DNA of 5,156 nucleotides, taken from an uncultured Oligoflexia bacterium. Lineage in GTDB: Bacteria; Bdellovibrionota; Bacteriovoracia; Bacteriovoracales; Bacteriovoracaceae. The translations under genes were made by a program, and so were the position numbers. Where the stretch lies: contig CATLVA010000150.1 in assembly GCA_950060715.1 (NCBI GenBank), forward strand, positions 1-5,156. The letters are read 5' to 3'. How positions within the stretch are numbered: the stretch's first letter is position 1; the number at the start of each line of letters is the position of its first letter. Of the stretch, positions 1 through 5,156 are shown one piece after another. The notes under the pieces are model-generated. The model did not search any database, was not told the origin of the DNA, and worked only from the letters and a program-made list of their open reading frames with translations.

Positions 1-368
1 TCCGTTTTATCTATTTCCGCTCCTGCTTGAGCAAATTGAGAAGTCAAAAGGTCAGTAATTTTATCAGTTACAGCATTAAGATCTTTTTCTTCAGCATTAA
101 CCTTGATTAGAAATGAATTCTTCTGAACTTCTCCACCAATTGACTGAACTGATGAAGAGCTAAAGCCTACTTTTTCTAAAGCCCCTCTTAGGTCTTCTAG
201 GTTAACCGTTTCTTTTAAGTGAACTTGAACCTCAGCTCCACCTCTAAAATCGACCCCATAGTTTAACCCTTTTGAGAAGAACAGAAACAATGAGATGGCA
301 ACTAGTCCTAAAGATAGAGGAACTGCAAAAATAAACTTACCTGTAAAATCAACATTATATTTTTTCAT
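1..368 (-). CDS. secF: SecF, protein translocase subunit (N-terminal part, cut by window edge)
   Basis: This is the N-terminal 122 codons of SecF; the gene continues past position 1. SecF pairs with SecD in the inner membrane and uses proton-motive force to help complete export of proteins through SecYEG. Translating the minus strand from the ATG at 368-366 gives MKKYNVDFTGKF, then a hydrophobic segment at about residues 12-31 (first transmembrane helix). Next comes the family signature GLNYGVDFRGGAEVQV at about residues 35-50, and then the start of the periplasmic domain with an open frame to the edge. The start is supported by AAGG (378-381) 9 nt upstream. The gene follows the secD stop by 23 bp, so it is probably co-transcribed and separate from secD rather than fused. 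The transmembrane core and the C-terminus lie outside the window. Identification is firm from the signature plus the position after secD. Confidence 0.93.
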   Translation of the reverse strand, partial: MKKYNVDFTGKFIFAVPLSLGLVAISLFLFFSKGLNYGVDFRGGAEVQVHLKETVNLEDLRGALEKVGFSSSSVQSIGGEVQKNSFLIKVNAEEKDLNAVTDKITDLLTSQFAQAGAEIDKT

Positions 369-391
369 TTTATAAAACCTTAAAAGCTAAA

Positions 392-2125
392 TTAAATACT
401 AATACTTTGTCCGCGAGTCTTATCCATATAAAACTGAAACATCATCTTTCCAACAAAATAAGCTGAATACACAGTACAAACGATACCAATAATCAATGTT
501 ACAGCAAATCCTCTGATTGGACCTGTTCCAAAATTTAATAGCATAAAGCCTGCTACTGCGGTGGTTAAGTTAGCATCAAGAATAGTCCAGAATGCTCTTG
601 CAAAACCCGTTTCAACCGACTCTCTAACCGGAGTTCCGATAGCTAGTTCCTCTTTTATTCTTTCATAGATAATAATATTTGCATCAACGGCCATACCAAC
701 AGTTAAAGCAATACCAGCAATACCAGGAAGAGTTAAAGTTGCTTCAAGACCGACTAAACAAGCTAAGATGAAAATAATGTTTGCGATCAATGTCTTGATG
801 GCAATGACACCAGAAGCTTTATAATAAACAAGAATGAAAAGAAGAACCAAAACACCACCGATAATACCGGCTTTTTTCGATCTCTCAATTGAGTCGTGCC
901 CTAAACTAGGACCAACGATTCTTTGCTCTTGAAACTCTAGTTCAACTGGAAGTGCACCAGCTCTTAGAACTAAACTTAAGTCTCTCGCCTCTTTTAAAAG
1001 AGTGTTATAGTCACCTGCACCAAGAGTAATCTGTGCATTTCCACCACCGATTCTTGACTGGATATTTGGTGCTGAGTAGATATTACCATCTAGGATGATA
1101 GCTAGTCTTCGACCAACGTTTTCTCCAGTAACTCTCTCAAACTTATCTGCACCTTTTGATTTAAAAGTTAATCCAACGTATGGCTGGTTATCTTCTTGGT
1201 TTATCCTAACAGATGCATCTTGAAGATCTTCACCTGTAATATCTGTTCCCTGTTCTACTAAATAAGGAAGAAGAGCTACGATTTCGTTATTTGCTGGATT
1301 AATTTGCTTATCAAAAGCTAGTTCATACCCTTTTGGTTTTTCCTTATAGAATTCGTTCATTTTGGTTACGAACTCAGAGAATCGCTCACCTTTATTGAAA
1401 ACAATTCCAGCTGCTTTGGCATCGGCCATCAACTTATTTAACTCTGCCGGCATTTGCCCGTCAGGATAGCTAGCAAGAGTTGGGTGAACTAATTTAAATT
1501 CTAACTTAGCTGTTTTACCGATTAAGTCTTTTGCTCTTTCGATATCATCAACACCAGGAAGCTGAACAACAATTCTATCAGCACCCAAAGATACGATCTC
1601 AGGTTCAGTAACACCAAACTCATCGATACGGTTTCTAATAACTTCAATAGATTTCTTTACCGAGTTTTGCTCGATTTCGTCTCTATATTGACGACCAATC
1701 CCAAAGCGAAGTTCATTATTATTCTCTCCAGTTAGTCTTACTGGGTAATTATAGAATTCTTTAATTTTATCTTTAGCCGCTTGCAATTGAAGTGGATCAG
1801 AAATAATGATTGTATGCATTGGATCAGTAATATCATCTTTCGTCAGAACACCGACTTCAGACTTAATCCCTTCATCCTTAAGAGTGTATTGAATTTTACT
1901 GATATAATTCTTTACCTCGTCAGCATAAACCTTGTTGAAATCAATACCCAAAACCATGTACAGACCACCTTGTAGGTCTAGACCAAGGTTAATTTTTGAT
2001 TTAACCGGAAATGAGCTTGTTTTTGTATCAAAGTTCATCACGGTAGGAACCAATGACATGACTGCGATTAAAAACAGCGCGAGAAAGAAACTAAAGCGAA
2101 ACCACCAACTACGATTCATTGACAT
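392..2125 (-). CDS. secD: SecD, protein translocase subunit
   Basis: SecD is an RND-superfamily inner-membrane protein that, with SecF and YajC, couples proton flow to the late stage of Sec-dependent export. The 577 residues (E. coli SecD has 615) show a first membrane helix at about 10-30 and the hallmark GLDLQGGLYMVL at 48-59. The periplasmic P1 region includes RNRIDEFGVTEPEI (164-177) and RIVVQLPGV (184-192). The P1 head and base follow, with LAIILDGNIYSAPNI (341-355) and LRAGALPVEL (387-396). Then comes a membrane core of about five helices from about 416 to 566. The proton-relay motif GMAVDANIIIYERIKEEL lies at 477-494, with the conserved Asp at 481, so the protein looks functional. Two starts are possible: ATG at 2125 has AAGG only 3 nt upstream, while the ATG at 2119 (third codon) has it at 9 nt, the same spacing as secF. 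The second is at least as likely. The gene lies 68 bp after the Tat gene and 23 bp before secF. Confidence 0.97.
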   Translation of the reverse strand: MSMNRSWWFRFSFFLALFLIAVMSLVPTVMNFDTKTSSFPVKSKINLGLDLQGGLYMVLGIDFNKVYADEVKNYISKIQYTLKDEGIKSEVGVLTKDDITDPMHTIIISDPLQLQAAKDKIKEFYNYPVRLTGENNNELRFGIGRQYRDEIEQNSVKKSIEVIRNRIDEFGVTEPEIVSLGADRIVVQLPGVDDIERAKDLIGKTAKLEFKLVHPTLASYPDGQMPAELNKLMADAKAAGIVFNKGERFSEFVTKMNEFYKEKPKGYELAFDKQINPANNEIVALLPYLVEQGTDITGEDLQDASVRINQEDNQPYVGLTFKSKGADKFERVTGENVGRRLAIILDGNIYSAPNIQSRIGGGNAQITLGAGDYNTLLKEARDLSLVLRAGALPVELEFQEQRIVGPSLGHDSIERSKKAGIIGGVLVLLFILVYYKASGVIAIKTLIANIIFILACLVGLEATLTLPGIAGIALTVGMAVDANIIIYERIKEELAIGTPVRESVETGFARAFWTILDANLTTAVAGFMLLNFGTGPIRGFAVTLIIGIVCTVYSAYFVGKMMFQFYMDKTRGQSISI

Positions 2126-2128
2126 ATA

Positions 2129-2132
2129 CCTT
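2129..2132 (-). promoter_or_regulatory. Ribosome binding site bearing on the secD start
   Basis: AAGG on the minus strand lies 3 nt before the first secD ATG (2125-2123) and 9 nt before a second in-frame ATG (2119-2117). The secF site has the same AAGG core at 9 nt, which favours the second ATG, giving a protein that begins MNRSWWFRF. The choice changes only two residues. Confidence 0.45.
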
Positions 2133-2158
2133 TTTACTGAAGTTTATAGGGTCAGAAA

Positions 2159-2187
2159 ATTCTAAACAATTTTAAACAGTTGAGCAA
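2159..2187 (-). promoter_or_regulatory. Weak candidate internal promoter for secDF
   Basis: In the largest intergenic gap of the row, the minus strand has TTGCTC (2182-2187; 3 of 6 matches to the sigma70 -35 consensus), a 17-nt spacer, and TAGAAT (2159-2164; 5 of 6 to the -10 consensus). A start of transcription near 2152 would leave a leader of roughly 27 nt before secD. A second, overlapping possibility is TTGTTT (2164-2169), 15 nt, TATAAA (2143-2148), with a poor spacer. In such AT-rich DNA these matches can arise by chance, so this is only a candidate. If real it would let secD and secF be expressed apart from the upstream queuosine genes. Confidence 0.25.
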
Positions 2188-2193
2188 AATAAA

Positions 2194-2574
2194 TTAAGAT
2201 TTTTGTTCAGGCTTTTTATTCTCTTGTAAACCAGTGTCCTTTGCAATCTTTTCTTCCATTGCATCGGCATCTTCTTTTGGTCCCCAAGGATCTTCCACTT
2301 CACCGTGTCCGGTTTCGTCATCTGGAAAATTATGGTCATGCTCTGGGTCATCGTTGAAGTCCCCTCTTGGTTGAGCATTTGCCTGAGTTTGAATTTGATC
2401 TTTTATTTGATCCATCGGATCTCGAATGGATTGAGTGACGCCTCTCATCGCTCTTTGAAATTCACCCACGCTTTTAGCTAGGGTCTTTGCTAGCCCCGGA
2501 AGTTTTTCCGGACCAATAAAGACCAACGCAATGAATAAAATAATGGCGATTTCACCGGCGCCTAATCCAAACAT
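2194..2574 (-). CDS. Twin-arginine translocase TatA/TatB-family subunit with long acidic tail
   Basis: This is a small membrane protein of the TatA/TatB family, which exports folded proteins carrying twin-arginine signals together with TatC. The 126 residues start MFGLGAGEIAIILF, with Glu8 in the position seen in TatB and many TatA proteins. The membrane helix covers about residues 7-20, the hinge is GPEKLP (21-26), and an amphipathic helix follows at about 27-46 (GLAKTLAKSVGEFQRAMRG). IGPEKLPGLAKT, with no Phe directly before the hinge Gly, leans towards TatB, but the subtype is unsettled. Residues 72-108 are very acidic (16 Asp/Glu of 37) with three His, and the end is Lys/Glu/Gln-rich. An ATG at 2610 in the same frame would add 12 unconserved residues and overlap yajC. 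I prefer 2574 because the family core begins exactly there, AGAAG (2579-2583) lies 4 nt upstream, and it sits 1 bp after the yajC stop. No tatC is visible nearby. Confidence 0.88.
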   Translation of the reverse strand: MFGLGAGEIAIILFIALVFIGPEKLPGLAKTLAKSVGEFQRAMRGVTQSIRDPMDQIKDQIQTQANAQPRGDFNDDPEHDHNFPDDETGHGEVEDPWGPKEDADAMEEKIAKDTGLQENKKPEQKS

Positions 2575-2575
2575 A

Positions 2576-2908
2576 TTACTTCTTTTGGGCCTCAAATAAA
2601 TTATTGGCAAGCCCTGCTACACTTAAACGAAGAACTTTAATTTTAGATCCACCTTCTAGTTCTAAAGTGACGATCTTCTCCGTTATTCCAGTTACTCTAC
2701 CTAGGATACCAGAATTTGTGTAAACTTCATGTCCTTTTTCTAATGTTTTTAGAAAAGTTTGATGTTCTTGTGTTCTCTTCTTTTGCGGAACAAACACAAA
2801 GATATACATAATAATGATCACAAGGATCATAGGAACAAAATTCATGATTGTGTTTTGAGGGGCTGCTTGAGCTGCGTCTTGAGCAAATGCTGTCGCTATT
2901 AGGTACAT
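2576..2908 (-). CDS. yajC: YajC, preprotein translocase accessory subunit
   Basis: YajC is a small single-span inner-membrane protein that co-purifies with SecDF and associates with the SecYEG holotranslocon; its exact task is not settled. The 110 residues match E. coli YajC in length. An Ala/Gln-rich N-terminus of about 20 residues (MYLIATAFAQDAAQAAPQ) precedes one membrane helix at about 22-40. The family motif PQKKR follows at 41-45. The cytoplasmic domain has LEKGHEVYTNSGILGRVTGI (56-75), where the more usual GD is GH, and a short beta-rich end. The start is well supported by AAGGAG (2914-2919) 5 nt before the ATG, the strongest Shine-Dalgarno in the window. It begins 16 bp after tgt and ends 1 bp before the Tat gene, so translation of the Tat gene may be coupled to it. 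The match to YajC is clear. Confidence 0.96.
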   Translation of the reverse strand: MYLIATAFAQDAAQAAPQNTIMNFVPMILVIIIMYIFVFVPQKKRTQEHQTFLKTLEKGHEVYTNSGILGRVTGITEKIVTLELEGGSKIKVLRLSVAGLANNLFEAQKK

Positions 2909-2924
2909 GGACTCTCCTTAGTTT

Positions 2925-4034
2925 CTACCATCGATTTTCAGTGTATGATTTATAAAATTCTTTATAAAATTCGTCAAACTTATCCTCTAAGATAGCAGCG
3001 CGTGCATCTTGGACCATCTTTATATAGAAATAAAGATTATGATAACTAATCATCTGGCCAGCAAGATACTCACCCACATTAAATAGATGCCTGATATAAC
3101 TTCGCGAATATTTCGAACACACTTTACAATCACATTCAGGATCTGGAGGTAGGGTATCTTCTAAGTACCGAGCTTTTTTAATATTTAGTGGACCGTGCTT
3201 AGTGAGGAACTGACCATTTCTCGCATTTCTCGTAGGAAGAACGCAATCAAACATATCAATTCCAGCTTTAATTCCATTTAAAACGTCCAATGGTTTTCCG
3301 ACTCCCATTAGATATCGTGGTTTTTCTTCAGGCATGCGAGGGGCAAATTCATTTAAAAACGACACCATCTCTTCGTTTTTCTCACCAACCGAAAGACCAC
3401 CTAAAGCATAACCTGGAAAGTCCATTTCAATTAGCCTATCCATGCATTCTTGTCTGAGGTCTAAGTGCAGTCCCCCTTGAATGATAGCGAATAAAGATTG
3501 ATGATCTTGCAGCTTATAGTCTTTGCATCTTTTGGCCCAACGTAGGGTCAACTCCATGGACTCTCTTAGAGTCTCTTTGGTAGCTGGAAGCTTAGGACAC
3601 TCATCAAAGATCATCACGATATCGCTTCCGAGTGCTTTTTGAATTTCCATTGATTTCTCGGGAGACAACATATGCCTGGAACCATCAATATGAGATTGAA
3701 ACACAACTCCTTCTTCAGTTACTTTATTCAAGTCACTTAATGAGAAAACTTGAAATCCACCGGAGTCAGTTAAGATGGGTTTTTTCCATTGCATAAATTC
3801 GTGCAGTCCACCCATTTTATCTATAAGCTCATGACCAGGTCGCAAATAAAGGTGATAAGTATTACCTAAAATAATTTGAGCTCCCAATTCTTCTAGTTCT
3901 TCTTGCCACAAAGATTTTACTGAAGCCCTGGTTCCTACTGGCATGAATATAGGTGTCTCAATATTTCCATGGGCAGTCTCAATTAATCCCGCTCTCGCCT
4001 GTCCTGATTTTTTTTGTAATGTAAAACTTTTCAT
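2925..4034 (-). CDS. tgt: tRNA-guanine transglycosylase (Tgt), queuosine pathway
   Basis: Tgt swaps the guanine at position 34 of tRNAs for Asp, Asn, His and Tyr for the queuosine precursor preQ1, in the cytoplasm. The 369-residue TIM-barrel protein has the normal family length. Key residues are in place: Asp90 in TDSGGFQVFSLS (89-100); FDEC (143-146), whose Asp144 and Cys146 belong to the base pocket; IIQGG (185-189); and the nucleophile Asp263 in DMFDCVLPTRNARNG (260-274). The zinc site is Cys301, Cys303, Cys306 and His332. GGLSVGE (212-218) has Val216 where eukaryotic queuine enzymes have Gly, and Cys146 is also of the bacterial type, so preQ1 is the expected substrate. ATG at 4034 overlaps the queA TGA (ATGA) and has AAGGA (4039-4043) 4 nt upstream. 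The stop is TAG. All catalytic and metal ligands are present, so it should be active. Confidence 0.98.
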   Translation of the reverse strand: MKSFTLQKKSGQARAGLIETAHGNIETPIFMPVGTRASVKSLWQEELEELGAQIILGNTYHLYLRPGHELIDKMGGLHEFMQWKKPILTDSGGFQVFSLSDLNKVTEEGVVFQSHIDGSRHMLSPEKSMEIQKALGSDIVMIFDECPKLPATKETLRESMELTLRWAKRCKDYKLQDHQSLFAIIQGGLHLDLRQECMDRLIEMDFPGYALGGLSVGEKNEEMVSFLNEFAPRMPEEKPRYLMGVGKPLDVLNGIKAGIDMFDCVLPTRNARNGQFLTKHGPLNIKKARYLEDTLPPDPECDCKVCSKYSRSYIRHLFNVGEYLAGQMISYHNLYFYIKMVQDARAAILEDKFDEFYKEFYKSYTENRW

Positions 4035-5080
4035 CGGTTCCTTAAAATTAACATGGCATCACCATATGAATAAAAACGGTAACGTTTTTCTACTGCTATA
4101 TTATAAAGCTCTAATGTTTTTTCTCTCCCAACCAAACTACTCACGAGCATAAGTAGCGTCGACTTCGGTAAGTGAAAATTTGTGATAAGCCCACCAATAG
4201 ACTTAACCTCTATCCCTGGATAGAGAAAAATATCGGTATCGCCTTGAAGCCTATCAAATTGTCCGTCATTATAAATCGATTCAAGCACTCTAAGGCTAGT
4301 GGTTCCAACTGCAATTCTATTTTGGGCCTGCTTAATCTTTGCAATATTCTCTGCATCGACTTCAAAGGTCTCACTATGCATTTTATGCTCGAGGATATTT
4401 TCAGCTTGCACGGGACGAAAGGTTCCCATTCCAACATGTAAGGTGACAAAGGCGCGAGATATACCACGCTCATCTAAGCGATTGAATAATTTTTCAGTAA
4501 AATGCAGTCCCGCTGTTGGAGCTGCTACTGAGCCTGTATTTTTAGCGTAGATAGTTTGATAATCTTCCTTGTCCTTATCATCTGCTTTTCCCTCTCTAAT
4601 ATAAGGAGGTATTGGAATATTTCCCACTTGCTCAAGGTAATCATAAAGTTCAGCTCCAGACATACTGAGACCGACCCAAAAAACGGCTTCCTCACCGCGC
4701 TTTATGATTTCAAAAATTAGTTCATTACAAAGAAACTTATCTCCAATATTCTTTTTCCCATTAGACTTAATCATAACGGGAAATAAGCCTTCTGTTGGAG
4801 TGAGCGAAAGTAAAAATAATTCTGCTTTTGCACCAGTTGGTTTTTGCCCCAAGATTCGGCAAGGATATACCTTTGATTGGTTAAAAACGATTTGATCTCC
4901 CGACTGAAGAATCTCAGGTAAATCTCTAAACACCCGGTGTTCAACACGATCTGACTCAGCATAATAAACTAATAATTTGGACTCATCCCGAGGATTAGCA
5001 GGTCTAGCAGCAATAAGAGAGGGATCGAGCTCATAGTCGTAAGATGAAGTAAGTAAATCAGGATTTTCCATTTGAGTCAT
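4031..5080 (-). CDS. queA: QueA, AdoMet:tRNA ribosyltransferase-isomerase
   Basis: QueA moves the ribose part of S-adenosylmethionine onto preQ1 already in tRNA, forming epoxyqueuosine; it acts directly after Tgt. The 349 residues compare with 356 in E. coli. Family blocks in order are: YDYELDPSLIAARPANPRDESKLL (14-37); IVFNQSKVYPCRI (64-76); GSVAAPTAGLHF (183-194); TLHVGMGTFRPV (213-224); EHKMHSETF (231-239); AVGTTSLRVLES (257-268); LITNFHLPKSTLLMLVSSL (298-316); and YRFYSYGDAMLI (334-345). The only oddity is NQSKV, where NDTRV or NNTRV is usual. The N-terminus has about 13 residues before the first conserved block. Starts at 5080 and at the fourth codon (5071) are both possible; neither has a clear Shine-Dalgarno, and an in-frame stop (5083-5081) rules out a start further upstream. 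The stop overlaps tgt by 4 bp, typical of translational coupling. It is the first gene of the row. Confidence 0.97.
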   Translation of the reverse strand: MTQMENPDLLTSSYDYELDPSLIAARPANPRDESKLLVYYAESDRVEHRVFRDLPEILQSGDQIVFNQSKVYPCRILGQKPTGAKAELFLLSLTPTEGLFPVMIKSNGKKNIGDKFLCNELIFEIIKRGEEAVFWVGLSMSGAELYDYLEQVGNIPIPPYIREGKADDKDKEDYQTIYAKNTGSVAAPTAGLHFTEKLFNRLDERGISRAFVTLHVGMGTFRPVQAENILEHKMHSETFEVDAENIAKIKQAQNRIAVGTTSLRVLESIYNDGQFDRLQGDTDIFLYPGIEVKSIGGLITNFHLPKSTLLMLVSSLVGREKTLELYNIAVEKRYRFYSYGDAMLILRNR

Positions 5081-5092
5081 TTAGCATATAAT
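5065..5092 (+). promoter_or_regulatory. Candidate promoter for the rightward gene, possibly leaderless
   Basis: A perfect TATAAT (5087-5092) lies in the divergent gap. TTTCCA (5065-5070) is 16 nt upstream and matches 4 of 6 bases of the sigma70 -35 consensus; it lies inside queA. The expected start of transcription, about 7 nt past the -10, falls at about 5099, the first base of the plus-strand ATG. No Shine-Dalgarno precedes that ATG, so the transcript may be leaderless. The -10 match is strong and the -35 match only fair. Confidence 0.45.
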
Positions 5093-5100
5093 TTAGACAT
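5077..5100 (-). other. Possible 7-codon upstream ORF overlapping the queA start
   Basis: On the minus strand, ATG at 5100-5098 opens a frame encoding MSKLYAK and stopping at TGA (5079-5077), which overlaps the queA ATG as ATGA. It is preceded by AGGA (5108-5111) at a good 7-nt spacing, whereas queA itself lacks a clear ribosome binding site. A ribosome loaded here could pass to queA by termination-reinitiation. This is inferred from position only; seven codons carry no family evidence and the arrangement may be chance. Confidence 0.25.
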
Positions 5101-5156
5101 GAAAAAGTCCTATGTATTCATATTCTTCTTAACTGTGAGTGCGCAAGCGAGTTATC
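5099..5156 (+). CDS. Start of an unidentified exported protein (cut by window edge)
   Basis: Only 19 codons are visible, reading MKKSYVFIFFLTVSAQASY, and the frame is open to the edge. They look like a Sec signal peptide: a positive N-terminus (Lys2, Lys3), a hydrophobic core at about residues 5-13, and an AQA site after which signal peptidase I could cut (before Ser18). There is no lipobox cysteine in the visible part. The gene diverges from queA across an 18-bp gap and has a perfect TATAAT just upstream, which supports a real start. There is no ribosome binding site in front of the ATG. The protein family cannot be told from this fragment. Confidence 0.6.
   Translation, partial: MKKSYVFIFFLTVSAQASY

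Noticed and set aside
1781..2165. Plus-strand frames of 64 and 77 residues opposite the start of secD
   Set aside because: They are antisense to a clearly coding, conserved region and have no recognisable protein features.
2126..2193. Terminator between the Tat gene and secD
   Set aside because: No GC-rich hairpin followed by a T-run is visible; the gap is AT-rich with only loose repeats.
2172..2378. 68-residue minus-strand frame inside and just past the Tat gene
   Set aside because: It overlaps the Tat gene in another frame and has no recognisable domain.
2575..2610. Upstream in-frame ATG at 2610 extending the Tat-family protein by 12 residues
   Set aside because: The added residues (MPIIYLRPKRSN) are unlike the family, would overlap yajC by 35 bp, and the conserved TatA/B core starts exactly at the ATG at 2574.
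4172..4550. Plus- and minus-strand frames of 83-89 residues inside queA (4172-4441, 4299-4550, 4210-4473)
   Set aside because: All lie inside a well-conserved queA in other frames, and their translations have no domain features.
5117..5146. Possible queA promoter TTGCGC-N18-TATGAA on the minus strand inside the divergent gene
   Set aside because: Only 3 of 6 and 4 of 6 consensus matches with an 18-nt spacer; its predicted start near 5110 would also clip the AGGA of the short ORF. Too weak to list as a feature.

Overview
The window is an AT-rich stretch of bacterial chromosome. Six genes run on the minus strand in one tightly packed, operon-like row. The start of a seventh gene points the other way at the right edge. 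Read in transcription order (right to left) the row is queA, tgt, yajC, a twin-arginine translocase TatA/TatB-family gene, secD and secF, with secF cut by the left edge. The queA-tgt-yajC-secD-secF order is the classic proteobacterial arrangement. The difference here is a Tat component gene sitting between yajC and secD. AT-richness, separate secD and secF genes and protein style suggest a Gram-negative relative of the former Deltaproteobacteria, possibly Bdellovibrionota (Bacteriovorax-like). That placement is an impression from the proteins and has not been tested.

Region by region: 1-368 holds the N-terminal third or so of SecF. 392-2125 is SecD. 2126-2193 is the only sizeable gap inside the row (68 bp) and carries a weak candidate internal promoter. 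2194-2574 is the Tat subunit. 2576-2908 is YajC. 2925-4034 is Tgt. 4031-5080 is QueA. 5081-5098 is an 18-bp divergent gap. 5099 onward begins a plus-strand gene encoding a protein with an apparent signal peptide. No stretch over 300 bases lacks a gene. No RNA gene, mobile element, CRISPR array, long repeat or convincing terminator was seen.

Two functions are combined. Tgt exchanges the wobble guanine of GUN-anticodon tRNAs for preQ1, and QueA then adds the ribosyl-derived ring from AdoMet to give epoxyqueuosine. YajC, SecD and SecF form the accessory membrane complex that uses proton-motive force to help SecYEG export proteins, while the Tat-family protein belongs to the separate export route for folded proteins. 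Junctions are tight: queA and tgt overlap by 4 bp, tgt and yajC are 16 bp apart, yajC and the Tat gene 1 bp, the Tat gene and secD 68 bp, and secD and secF 23 bp. This suggests co-transcription.

Most of the window is ordinary, conserved housekeeping sequence. The points most worth a second look are the Tat gene inside the yajC-secDF cluster with its acidic, histidine-containing tail, the compact queA/plus-strand divergent junction (possible leaderless start and a 7-codon upstream ORF overlapping the queA start), and a variant motif in QueA. I found no clear evidence of a new biological system.
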